Assembly (NCBI GenBank): GCA_963771435.1
Contig: CAVYTF010000008.1
Coordinates: forward strand, 62,001-126,000
DNA: 64,000 bases
Reading direction: 5' to 3'
Origin: CAVYTF01 sp963771435
GTDB taxonomy: Bacteria; Bacteroidota; Bacteroidia; Chitinophagales; Chitinophagaceae
Numbering within the stretch: the first letter of the stretch is position 1; the number at the start of each line of letters is the position of its first letter. The notes under the pieces are model-generated. The model saw only the letters and a list, made by a program, of their open reading frames with translations. It searched no databases and had not been told where the DNA came from. The position numbers and the translations under genes were made by a program. Positions 16,533-24,638 of this stretch are shown here, in pieces.

Positions 16533-16671
16533 AATAAAAATGCATGCAAATGCGGCAGGATGGCTTGTGCAGTATGAGGAAGGGTTTTTATTTACCTATG
16601 CCGAAGCATATTTGAACAGTGAACATGCAGAGGCGGTAAGTTTAACGCTAAATCACATCAACTGGAGTTGA
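16519..16671 (+). pseudogene. Truncated HipA toxin (N-terminal fragment only)
   Basis: Fifty codons that match the start of HipA-type serine/threonine kinases: MRKAEIKMHANAAGWLVQYE, then FLFTYAEAYL and AEAVSLTL, the N-subdomain-1 pattern. Full HipA proteins are about 400 aa, so the whole kinase domain is missing. The reading frame ends in NHINWS and nothing HipA-like follows before the next gene at 16811. The start overlaps hipB by 14 nt, the standard operon arrangement. The remnant cannot be a toxin. Confidence 0.82.
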
Positions 16672-16810
16672 AGGCTGTTCAATGAACGCGTTCATATTTT
16701 TTCTTAAATCTCTATATTTTCTTTAATCTTTCCTATAGCTGGTTCGATAATTGTACTTTTGGGGCACGGACGGTTAAATCAAATTATTTATAAAAATTGA
16801 AAGAACAGAA

Positions 16811-17522
16811 ATGAAAAAAATCAAATTCTCTTTGTTTGTGGTTGCGGCATTGCTGACAACAGCGTTTGCAAACGCACAAAGCGCGGACAGCATCATTAGT
16901 AAAACTATTGACGCGATAGGTGGAAAGGCCAAGATGGCTGCCATCACTTCCATGTATATTGAATCTACCACTACAGTAATGGGTAACGAAAACGCCACCA
17001 AACTGACCTTTTTGAACGGGAAGGGGTTTAAAATGGAAACTTCATTTAACGGGCAGCCTATTATACAATGTGTTACGGATAAGGGTGGATGGATGATAAA
17101 CCCAATGATGGGGAGTTCGGACGCACAACCGCTGCCAGCTGAAATATATGCTACAGTTAAGGACAAGATAAATATTGGAGGGCCGTTAGGAAATTATATG
17201 GCTGAGGGCTATAAGGGCAGAACTGGCCGGCACGGAAAAAGTTGGAGATGTGATGGCTTATAAAGTGAAATTAACCAAGGGAGACGCCACCGATACCTAC
17301 TATATTGACCCTAATACTTACTATATTTTAAAGAGTGTGATGTCTACGGGCGGGCAGGAAACTACCAGCAGTTTTTCCGACTATAAGAAAACGGATTTTG
17401 GTTATGTGATTCCTTACACTACTGAGATCGTTACGCCGCAAGGCTATTCGGTTGCATCGACGGTTACAAAAGTGCAGTTTAACCAGCCGGTTGACCCTAC
17501 GTTTTTTGATATGCCAAAATAA
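16811..17522 (+). CDS. LolA-fold outer membrane lipoprotein-sorting-like protein, frame broken by one base
   Basis: A secreted protein related to outer membrane lipoprotein-sorting proteins, which bind lipid or acyl chains in a half-barrel. It has a signal peptide (residues 1-22, ending ANAQ). The first frame runs to 17263 and the second from before 17250 to 17522; removing one G from the GGG at 17215-17217 joins them into 236 aa reading EGYKAELAGTEKVGDVMAYKV. The second half includes DATDTYYIDPNTYYILKS, the typical repeat of this family. A strong terminator follows. The break is most likely a sequencing error. The actual ligand is unknown. Confidence 0.85.
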
Positions 17523-17541
17523 TTATTACTTCTTTTTAGAG

Positions 17542-17570
17542 CAGCCGGTAGTATTGCCGGCTGTTTTTTT
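17542..17570 (+). terminator. Rho-independent terminator
   Basis: CAGCCGG (17542-17548), an 8-nt loop and CCGGCTG (17557-17563), followed by seven T. It ends the LolA-like gene and sits directly before the stop of scoB on the other strand. Confidence 0.9.
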
Positions 17571-18227
17571 CTATAACTGCATTTCGGGTACTTCACCAGG
17601 CACTGTCAGTCTGCCTAAGGTTTTGCTCTTTATTTCTTCTACCGTTACGCCGGGCGCTCTTTCTTTTAGTACAAAGCCATCGGGCGTTACATCAAGCACG
17701 GCGAGGTCAGTTACTATTTTTTTTACACAGGCAAGCCCCGTTAGAGGCAGTGTGCACGCAGGCAGCAGCTTGCTTTCGCCTTTTGGGTTGGTGTGCTGCA
17801 TGGCCACTATTATGTTCTTTGCGCTGGCTACCAAGTCCATGGCGCCGCCCATGCCTTTAACCATTTTGCCGGGTATTTTCCAGTTGGCAATGTCGCCTGT
17901 GTCGCTAACTTCCATTGCGCCGAGCACGGTGAGGTCTATTTTGCCGGCGCGTATCATGCCAAAGCTTTCGGCACTGTCGAAAAAGGAGCCGCCGGGGATG
18001 ACGGTGACGGTTTCTTTGCCGGCGTTGATGAGGTCGGCGTCTATTTCTTCTTCGACCGGGTAGGGGCCCATGCCAAGGATGCCGTTCTCGCTTTGGAGGA
18101 TTACGGTGATGCCTTGGGGAATGTAGTTGGCGACAAGCGTTGGGATGCCGATGCCGAGGTTTACATACATGCCGTCCTGCAGTTCCTGTGCGATGCGTTT
18201 TGCGATGGAGAATTTATCGAGGGGCAT
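17571..18227 (-). CDS. scoB: Succinyl-CoA:3-oxoacid CoA-transferase subunit B
   Basis: A 218-aa CoA-transferase family I beta subunit that, with subunit A, moves CoA from succinyl-CoA to acetoacetate for ketone body use. The catalytic glutamate is in the motif SENGILG at about residue 46, and the subunit B signature continues with GIGIPTLVANYIP upstream and GGAMDLV downstream. The length is normal. The matching subunit A gene, usually adjacent, is not on either side here and would have to lie elsewhere. An A-rich AAGTA repeat run (18231-18266) lies just before the start codon. Confidence 0.93.
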   Translation of the reverse strand: MPLDKFSIAKRIAQELQDGMYVNLGIGIPTLVANYIPQGITVILQSENGILGMGPYPVEEEIDADLINAGKETVTVIPGGSFFDSAESFGMIRAGKIDLTVLGAMEVSDTGDIANWKIPGKMVKGMGGAMDLVASAKNIIVAMQHTNPKGESKLLPACTLPLTGLACVKKIVTDLAVLDVTPDGFVLKERAPGVTVEEIKSKTLGRLTVPGEVPEMQL

Positions 18228-18230
18228 AAT

Positions 18231-18266
18231 TAAAAAGTAAAAAGTAAAAAGTAAAAAGTAAAAAAA
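18231..18266. repeat. AAAAAGT hexamer-like run in the scoB leader
   Basis: Five consecutive TAAAAAG units immediately upstream of scoB, followed by ATGTTGGTTGATGA, which resembles the tail of the 61-bp repeats at 4457 and 4593. It is probably a degenerate copy of that family. Confidence 0.65.
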
Positions 18267-18379
18267 TGTTGGTTGATGATTTGAAGTTAAAGGTATGTGA
18301 TTTAGACCAGAATTAAAGAAGTTGCGGCATTGGTTTTGGGTTTCAATCTTTTATTAAATCGCCATCGTATATCATACCT

Positions 18380-19351
18380 ATGAAAAAAATCTTTACGTGC
18401 CTGATCTGTGCGGCATGCGTTTTTTCAACCTCTGTATTTGCGCAGGCTATTGATAATGCTACCGCGTCCAGGAATATTGACAGCAATAAATATTTCAGGA
18501 TAAACTATGAGAATGATTATTTCGCGGGGTCGGACAGGGATTATACACAGGGGATTTTGGTGGAAAAAGTGAAGCCTTCGTTTGCGAGGTTCCCATTGTC
18601 CAAATTGTTGTGGCGGCCTAAGAATAGTGTTGTGAAGTATGGTATTGCGCTGGAAGATGATGCTTATACCCCAAACGATATAACGAGCGATTCCATAGTC
18701 TTTGGTGACCGGCCGTATTCCAGCGACCTTTTTCTGAAAACGTTTCTTATTGCTGTGAATGATGTGCAAAGGACGAGGGTAAGCGTTTCCCTGAGCACGG
18801 GTATTATTGGGCCATGGGCTGGGGGGAAAGTGATGCAGTCAAGCATTCATCACTGGATAAATTATAAGCAGCCGGAGGGTTGGGGCTACCAGATAAGTAA
18901 TGATGCGGTGCTGAATTACCAAGTGGATTATGAGAAGGAATTGTTTAACGCGGGAAGCCATTTTTCATTTGCTTCGTTTAATAGCGCGAGGGTAGGGACG
19001 CTGAGTGATAAGGCATCCACAGGTATCGATCTCATGGCGGGGAATTTTTATTCACCTTATAAAGACAATGGCCATCGGCGGGTGAAGAAGTTCCAATGGT
19101 ATGCTTACGGGCAGCCATTGGTGAGTGTTGTGGGATATGACGCAACGCTACAGGGCGGTGTGTTTGACCATACCAGCCCTTATACCATACCTGCAGCCGA
19201 TATTAACCGCTTTACGCTACAATACCGGTTTGGGTTTGTAATCATCTTTAAAAAGCTCTATTTGGAATATTACCGTACAGGGCTATCCAAAGAATTTACC
19301 ACAAGTGTTTACCACAAAACTGGTGGGATAGAAGTAGGGTTTGGATTTTAA
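18380..19351 (+). CDS. LpxR-like lipid A deacylase family outer membrane protein (DUF2219)
   Basis: A 323-aa outer membrane beta-barrel of the LpxR/DUF2219 family. A signal peptide (about residues 1-21, ending SVFAQ) precedes YFRINYENDYFAGSDRDYTQG, the family's N-terminal block containing the conserved Asn/Asp residues of the calcium and catalytic region. LpxR removes the 3'-O-linked acyl chains of lipid A at the cell surface. The C-terminus ends in a Phe-rich beta strand (EVGFGF), as expected for a barrel. Activity here is inferred from the family. The downstream intergenic space carries a 21-bp repeat array. Confidence 0.82.
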   Translation: MKKIFTCLICAACVFSTSVFAQAIDNATASRNIDSNKYFRINYENDYFAGSDRDYTQGILVEKVKPSFARFPLSKLLWRPKNSVVKYGIALEDDAYTPNDITSDSIVFGDRPYSSDLFLKTFLIAVNDVQRTRVSVSLSTGIIGPWAGGKVMQSSIHHWINYKQPEGWGYQISNDAVLNYQVDYEKELFNAGSHFSFASFNSARVGTLSDKASTGIDLMAGNFYSPYKDNGHRRVKKFQWYAYGQPLVSVVGYDATLQGGVFDHTSPYTIPAADINRFTLQYRFGFVIIFKKLYLEYYRTGLSKEFTTSVYHKTGGIEVGFGF

Positions 19352-19396
19352 TGAAAGGCGAGGCCTTAGGTTCATTTGCCAAACTTTTGGGTTATA

Positions 19397-19590
19397 GACC
19401 TAAACGATCTTCTAAAAGACGTAAACGTTTACGTCAGAGTACGTAAATGATCCTCCAAATAACGTAAACGATCCTCCAAAAGATGTAAACGTTTACGTCA
19501 GCATACGTAAACGATCCTCAATTGACGTAAATGATGCTCTAAAAGACCTAAACGATCCTCAAAATGACGTAAACGATCATCTTGTTGGAT
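19397..19590. repeat. 21-bp tandem array with GACGTAAACGTTTACGTC palindrome
   Basis: Nine copies of a loose (G)ACGTAAACGATCCTCCAAA unit, whose TAAACG/TAAATG cores begin at 19401, 19422, 19444, 19465, 19486, 19508, 19528, 19549 and 19570 (spacings 20-22). One copy forms the perfect 18-bp palindrome GACGTAAACGTTTACGTC (19418-19435), and another forms a one-mismatch version (19482-19499). It fills the gap between the convergent LpxR-like and AAA ATPase genes. Confidence 0.88.
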
Positions 19591-19598
19591 AAAGGGAA

Positions 19599-21140
19599 TT
19601 AATTCAGGTCATCCTCATTCAATTCCTCATCGCTGAAATTCATTTGCCCAAGGTTCATCATACTTCCCATCAGATCTTTGAACTGGATAATTCCCTCTAT
19701 TGTTTTTTTGCTGATAAGCGAATGGGCAGAAAGGCCATGCAGCACGAACTCCATGAGCAATGCATTTTCCTTTTCGCTTGCATGAGGGAAGTATTTTTTT
19801 ACAAAGCCGTAGAGGCCATCTACTTTATATAAGGCTGCTATTTTATCGGCATCTTTAATATCCATCAACATATCCAGGTGGTTGCCGGAATCGAACCAGT
19901 GGGTTATTGTTTTGTACGGATTTTCCGGCTCTTTTGCCTGCTGCGATGGCTTGCCTGTTGGCTTTCTCTTTTTTAGCGTTTCAGGATTTGGAAAATAAGT
20001 GATGAACTGGGTGCGGATGGCTTTGTCCAATAAATTCAACGCAACCTGGTATGGGCCTTCCTGTTCGCCTTCATAGACTAATTCTATCTTGCCGGTGATG
20101 GATGGAATAATGCCTGCAAGGTCGCTGATCCAAACCTGTGTGTGTTTTTCATTTTGAATGATGGCGCGCCTTTCAGCACTGCTCACAGCGTTTTCAAACG
20201 CAGCAATGGTAAGCCTTGCGCTCACACCACTCTTTTTGTCAACATATTCATTAGTGCGTGCTTCAAAAGCGATCTGCTCTATTAAACGCTTCACCAGGTC
20301 GCTTACAGTTACCTTAGCTTTTTGTTCTTCGTTTACATTTGCTTCCTGCTCAGTGATGGCCAGGGAGTTCTCAATTGTTTTTGGATAATGGGTGAGTATC
20401 TGGCTTTGAATCCTGTCTTTTAAAGGGGTAACGATGCTGCCGCGATTGGTATAATCTTCAGGATTTGCGGTGAACACAAACAAGATATCAAGCGGCATCC
20501 GCAGCCTGAAACCGCGTATCTGTATATCACCTTCTTCCAAAATATTAAACAGCGCAACTTGAATGCGTGCCTGCAGATCGGGTATTTCATTGATAACAAA
20601 AATGCCCCTGTTGCTGCGGGGGATGATACCATAATGAATTACCCTTTCATCAGCAAAACTAAGGCGGAGGTTGGCGGCTTTTATGGGGTCGATGTCGCCG
20701 ATGAGGTCTGCAACGCTAACGTCGGGTGTTGCGAGTTTTTCTCCATAGCGTTCGCTCCTGTGCAGCCAGACAATGGGTGTTTCGTCGGCATGTTCTGCAA
20801 TAAGGTTTTTTGCATATTTGCTTAATGGGTTGAATGGGTCGTCGTTGACCTCGCTGCCTGCGATGATGGGTATATATTCATCCAGCAGTTCAGTCATTTG
20901 GCGCGCCATACGCGTTTTTGCCTGCCCGCGCAAACCAAGGAACAAAATGTTATGGCGTGATAATAGTGCACGCTCTGTATCCGGGATCACACTGTCTTCA
21001 TAACCGATGATGCCTGTGAAAGGATTTTCTTTCTGGCTGATCTTTGTAATAAGGTTCTTTCTTATCTCGTCTTTAATAGGTTGGCTTTTATAACCACTCT
21101 TTTTTAATTCACCTAAGGTTTTGATCTTTTCTATATTCAT
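19599..21140 (-). CDS. MoxR/Mg-chelatase-like AAA+ ATPase
   Basis: A 513-aa AAA+ protein of the MoxR/magnesium-chelatase-I class. The nucleotide-binding loop GLRGQAKT is at residues 69-76; the Walker B strand reads GIFVINEIPDL, with Asn in place of the usual Asp before the Glu; sensor 1 is FVFTANPEDYTNRGSIVTPLKDRI. The C-terminal third is helical and unassigned. The next gene, 79 nt downstream of its own partner gene's stop, encodes a von Willebrand A protein. ATPase-VWA pairs of this type act like chaperones that insert metals or remodel complexes; the target here is unknown. Confidence 0.85.
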   Translation of the reverse strand: MNIEKIKTLGELKKSGYKSQPIKDEIRKNLITKISQKENPFTGIIGYEDSVIPDTERALLSRHNILFLGLRGQAKTRMARQMTELLDEYIPIIAGSEVNDDPFNPLSKYAKNLIAEHADETPIVWLHRSERYGEKLATPDVSVADLIGDIDPIKAANLRLSFADERVIHYGIIPRSNRGIFVINEIPDLQARIQVALFNILEEGDIQIRGFRLRMPLDILFVFTANPEDYTNRGSIVTPLKDRIQSQILTHYPKTIENSLAITEQEANVNEEQKAKVTVSDLVKRLIEQIAFEARTNEYVDKKSGVSARLTIAAFENAVSSAERRAIIQNEKHTQVWISDLAGIIPSITGKIELVYEGEQEGPYQVALNLLDKAIRTQFITYFPNPETLKKRKPTGKPSQQAKEPENPYKTITHWFDSGNHLDMLMDIKDADKIAALYKVDGLYGFVKKYFPHASEKENALLMEFVLHGLSAHSLISKKTIEGIIQFKDLMGSMMNLGQMNFSDEELNEDDLN

Positions 21141-21221
21141 TATTGTTTTTTATTTTTTATTGCCAGAAAGGCGCAAGACACAGAGTGTTTTTTATGAGAA
21201 AATTTGTGTCTTTATTACAAA

Positions 21222-22319
21222 TCAATACACTGTTTTCCGTTTGCCGCTTTCAAAATCTTTGAAGATAAAGGAGCCGAGCTTATCAAGAGAAGCAAAGAAT
21301 GCTTTCCCGTTGTTTGTTTCGGTGAATTCTGTTACAAACTTTTGCAAATAGGGATCGGAGGCTATCATAAATGTGGTGATAGGTATTTTGAGCTTCTTGC
21401 ATTGCGCGGCAAGGTTGATACAACGGTTGGTTATCTTCCTGTCGAGGCCGAAAGCGTTTTTGTAATAACGACCGCCTATTTTAAGACAGGTTGGTTTGCC
21501 ATCGGTGATCATGAATATTTGCTTGTTGGGGTTCTTTCTCCTGCGGAGAAGGTCCATGGCTAACTCAAGCCCTGCAACGGTGTTTGTATGGTATGGGCCA
21601 ACTTGCAGGTAAGGCAGGTCTTTTATTTCCACTGGCCATGCATCGTTACCAAAGACTACGATATCTAATGTGTCTTTAGGATACTTTGTAGTGATGAGCT
21701 CGCTTAATGCCATGGCTACTTTCTTTGCAGGCGTTATCCTGTCCTCCCCATAAAGTATCATGGAGTGGGAAATATCGATCATTAACACGGTAGAAGTCTG
21801 CGCTTTAAAATCTGTTTCCCTTATCTGGAGGTCATCTTCATGCATCATGAAGTTCTCAACACCATGATTTATCTGTGCGTTGCGAATGCTTTCTGTGAAG
21901 TCGATCTGCTCAAGCATATCACCGAACTGAAAGGGGCGGTGGTCGGGGCTTACTTCATCCCCCTGACCGGGTTTGCGGGTGTTGTGGTCGCCCTGTTTGC
22001 TCTTTTTTATCTTACCAAATATTTCTTCGAGGCTGCGTTTACGGATGCTTTGTTCGCTTTTTGCGGTTATTTCTATCTTACCTGTTTCATTGTTATCCTT
22101 TATATAACCATTGTTCTTCAGGTCATCGATAAAGTCACCCATGCCGTAGTCTTCGCCGGTGAGTTTGTATTGTTTGTCCAGTTCGTTGAGCCACTGGAGG
22201 GCTTCCGCTACATCGCCGCTAGTGTAATTTAGCATCTGCATGAAGAGATCGAGCAGTTGTTCAAACTGGCTCTTTGTGTTTTCGCCGGGGTCGTATTTGA
22301 TAAAACGGTTTCCTATCAT
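21222..22319 (-). CDS. VWA domain protein, partner of the AAA+ ATPase
   Basis: A 365-aa protein, taking the ATG at 22319 (MIGNRFIKYDPGE) as start, because the ten upstream codons look like leader sequence. The N-terminal half is charged and helical (LEEIFGKIKKSKQGDHNTR region); the C-terminal half is a von Willebrand A domain with an intact metal-ion-dependent adhesion site, DISHS in VLMIDISHSM, followed by the Thr in MITDGKPT. It lies upstream of the AAA+ ATPase in the same orientation. Such pairs resemble the ChlI/ChlD and MoxR/VWA systems. The substrate is not predictable. Confidence 0.85.
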   Translation of the reverse strand: MIGNRFIKYDPGENTKSQFEQLLDLFMQMLNYTSGDVAEALQWLNELDKQYKLTGEDYGMGDFIDDLKNNGYIKDNNETGKIEITAKSEQSIRKRSLEEIFGKIKKSKQGDHNTRKPGQGDEVSPDHRPFQFGDMLEQIDFTESIRNAQINHGVENFMMHEDDLQIRETDFKAQTSTVLMIDISHSMILYGEDRITPAKKVAMALSELITTKYPKDTLDIVVFGNDAWPVEIKDLPYLQVGPYHTNTVAGLELAMDLLRRRKNPNKQIFMITDGKPTCLKIGGRYYKNAFGLDRKITNRCINLAAQCKKLKIPITTFMIASDPYLQKFVTEFTETNNGKAFFASLDKLGSFIFKDFESGKRKTVY

Positions 22320-22469
22320 AACTGTAAAATACACCAAAATTAAATACAACTATACTAACAGTTGGTTAAGGAATTGGTTGGGAGAAAATATTTTACGCAT
22401 TCCGCAAGATGGTGGGAAAGAAAAAATAGTTTTGACAGAGAAAATGAGCGTATGGCTGAATGGGCATGA

Positions 22470-22517
22470 GTGGACATTAGGTGGGAATTGAGTGGGAACC
22501 TGGTGGGAATTACTATG
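22470..22517. repeat. Dispersed 48-bp G-rich repeat, copy A
   Basis: GTGGACATTAGGTGGG..., closely matched by 63165-63212 (GTGGAGATTAGGTGGG...), both ending in TTACTATG. A shorter core is at 3531-3549. Confidence 0.75.
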
Positions 22518-22577
22518 AAAGGAGGGTAATAAAAATTAGAACTGAAAAAGAGAATTTTAAAAAAACATATTAATAAG

Positions 22578-22943
22578 ATGAAAAATAGTGGAAACTTTTT
22601 TAATGCGTTTGTTAATGCTGGAAAGGGAATGAAGCATTTTTTTTTGCTTGAGCGAAATGGTAAGGTGCAAAGTGTTGTTGGTTTAGTGGCCATTGTTGCA
22701 TCCATTGTGCTGCATATTGCCGCTATGGAATGGGTCGCAGTTTTGTTATGTATTGGGGGTGTTTTAAGCTTAGAAATGCTGAACAGCGCTTTGGAGAAAT
22801 TGTGTGACCTGGTGGATGAAGAATATAACCCCGCGATAAAAATAATTAAGGATGTTTCGGCGGGGGCGGTGCTTTGGGCTTCAATGATAAGCGTGGTAAT
22901 TGGAGGAATCATTTTTTTGCCGAAGCTGGTTGTTTTTTTATGA
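22578..22943 (+). CDS. dgkA: Diacylglycerol kinase/undecaprenol kinase family (DgkA)
   Basis: A 121-aa membrane protein with three predicted helices, the usual size for prokaryotic diacylglycerol or undecaprenol kinases. The signature ExLNxAxE appears as EMLNSALEKLCDLV near residue 66 and is followed by KDVSAGAVLWAS near residue 90, which supplies the metal and phosphate ligands. It recycles lipid intermediates of envelope synthesis by phosphorylation. Whether the substrate is diacylglycerol or undecaprenol cannot be decided from sequence. It is a single gene. Confidence 0.9.
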   Translation: MKNSGNFFNAFVNAGKGMKHFFLLERNGKVQSVVGLVAIVASIVLHIAAMEWVAVLLCIGGVLSLEMLNSALEKLCDLVDEEYNPAIKIIKDVSAGAVLWASMISVVIGGIIFLPKLVVFL

Positions 22944-23063
22944 GGCTGACCAATTGTTTTGCGGAGGTATGGAAGCCCCTGGATGATAGCTAAAGTTAAT
23001 AATAACGTAACATTCATTAGGGGGGAAAAGAATAATACGATTTTACCTTGCGCAAAATTTCTA

Positions 23064-24326
23064 ATGAAAAAAATTATTACACTTCTGGTTGTTGCAGCCT
23101 TTGTTCAGTGCGGACATGCTCAAATCACGCTTCCAAGTTTATTCGCTCTTTCATCAGGTACCTATTCCATGAATGGATGGGATTCTGCGGCACCTGCAGG
23201 TTCATACCCTACGGATATGCGGTTTTATTTTACCATTAATGCAGAAAGCAGCAGCGGAGATGGTTATGACTCCAGTGCGGAAGCGAATACCGATTATAAT
23301 TGCCCGTATAACCTTGCTTCCAGAAACAGGATGTTAGGATTAAATGCAGCAGGTTTTGCTTTTCTTGCTACCAGTAGCCCACAATATAATGATTGCTCAA
23401 GCGCCGTTACTACTGCTGATTCAGACCGGTTTGTAGGTGTGGCAGAAATGGGTTTAAACTCTACGGGCAAAACTAATATTGGCGTAAAATGGGTCAGCGA
23501 CCTCATTACTGTTGGTGATTCTTCTGTTCCAAGGAATTACACAGTAAGGCTGCAATACCGTGTTGGCGCTACAGGAAAATATACGGATGTTACTGCTAAT
23601 GGAAATCCTGTTGAGTTCAACAGTATCGGGAAAGTTGCAGGTGTAAGAGGAACTGTTGCTGCAACCTTACCTGCCGCTTGTAATAACCAGGCTGTGCTTT
23701 ATATACGCTGGGTATATTTCCAGGATGTTTATGCCGGAACCGGCACAAGGCCTGAAATATCAATGGATTCAATAGAAGTTGGCGCTAACTTATTACCTGT
23801 AAACCTTCTTTCTTTTAGTTCAGTATTGAATAACGGCAGTGTTTCTTTGGCATGGCAAACCGTGAACGAAGTTGAATTCAGCCATTATGAGGTAGAAAAA
23901 AGTATAGATGCTGTTTCTTTTACAAGTATTGGCGAAGTGCCAGGTAAAAATATTCCAGGCGTTAATAATTATAGCTTTTCTGATGATAAACTGATAACCG
24001 GTAATTCTTTCTATCGTTTAAAAATGGTTAATGATGATGGTTCTTCTTCTTACAGCGGTATATTGAACGTGACCGTTAAAGCTACAACACATATAAGCGT
24101 TTATCCAAATCCGGTTACAAATAGTGTGGTATTGTCTCATCCGCAGGCGTTAAGCGGCGCTACGATCCAAATTATAGGAAGTGATGGTAAGAGAGCAGGC
24201 TTGTATAATGTGCAATTAAATGCCGTTCAAACTGCGGTTGATGCATCTAAATTAGTAAGGGGCAATTACTTTATTGTTTATCATAATGGCACACAAACCC
24301 TGACAACACCATTCCTGAAGCAATAA
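23064..24326 (+). CDS. Secreted protein with type A T9SS C-terminal sorting domain
   Basis: A 420-aa secreted protein. The start is set at the ATG of MKKIITLLVVAAFVQCGHAQ, a good signal peptide, not the open frame's earlier codons. The N-terminal two thirds has no domain I recognise (a beta-rich region with YGYDSSAEANTDYNCP-like Cys/Gly patterns). A fibronectin-like segment near residues 245-335 (VNEVEFSHYEVEKSIDAVSF) is common before T9SS tails. The last 75 residues match the type A sorting domain (ISVYPNPVTNSVVLS ... GNYFIVYHNG), so it is exported by the type IX system. Confidence 0.88.
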   Translation: MKKIITLLVVAAFVQCGHAQITLPSLFALSSGTYSMNGWDSAAPAGSYPTDMRFYFTINAESSSGDGYDSSAEANTDYNCPYNLASRNRMLGLNAAGFAFLATSSPQYNDCSSAVTTADSDRFVGVAEMGLNSTGKTNIGVKWVSDLITVGDSSVPRNYTVRLQYRVGATGKYTDVTANGNPVEFNSIGKVAGVRGTVAATLPAACNNQAVLYIRWVYFQDVYAGTGTRPEISMDSIEVGANLLPVNLLSFSSVLNNGSVSLAWQTVNEVEFSHYEVEKSIDAVSFTSIGEVPGKNIPGVNNYSFSDDKLITGNSFYRLKMVNDDGSSSYSGILNVTVKATTHISVYPNPVTNSVVLSHPQALSGATIQIIGSDGKRAGLYNVQLNAVQTAVDASKLVRGNYFIVYHNGTQTLTTPFLKQ

Positions 24327-24428
24327 TATTTAACGGTAAGTGGTGAGCAGTGAGTTGTGAGGGAGCCTAAAGAGGCGTTAAAGAAGCTCAATTTCAAAAA
24401 GCGGGTAGGCATATTTAAAAATAATTCT

Positions 24429-24459
24429 AAAACCGGTTGTTATTTCAGCCGGTTTTTTT
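24429..24459 (+). terminator. Rho-independent terminator after the T9SS cargo gene
   Basis: Stem AAAACCGG (24429-24436) with CCGGTTTT (24449-24456) followed by more T. It is about 100 nt downstream of the stop codon at 24326. Confidence 0.75.
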
Positions 24460-24520
24460 ATACCTGTTAGTTTCTGCTTGTAGCATATTCTTGATCCCAT
24501 TAACTATTTGTTCATATTGG

Positions 24521-24542
24521 GGTAACATTAAGGTAACATTAG
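24521..24542 (+). promoter_or_regulatory. 11-bp direct repeat, possible Pho-box-like activator site
   Basis: GGTAACATTAA followed directly by GGTAACATTAG, two 11-bp direct repeats with one mismatch. The 11-bp spacing resembles PhoB-type tandem half-sites, and the gene downstream is a phosphate-selective-porin-like protein. The assignment is an inference. Confidence 0.45.
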
Positions 24543-24638
24543 TAGAGGTTATTTGCAACTCAAAATTCGCCTCATATTTTATTTGCGAGGGGGCGCGATC
24601 TTATCATTTAGTTCAACTTTTCAAAAATTAACTGTTAG

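Larger units (their letters stand above)
24327..24638. other. Intergenic region with terminator and direct-repeat box
   Basis: These 312 bases hold a terminator hairpin (24429-24459) and, about 97 nt before the porin start, the tandem GGTAACATTAA box at 24521-24542. No gene is supported; the 24437-24631 frame has no features. Confidence 0.55.

Noticed and set aside
16090..16671. Integrated element at tRNA-Arg
   Set aside because: No duplicate of the tRNA 3' end is seen downstream and no integrase is present; hipB next to the tRNA may be coincidence.
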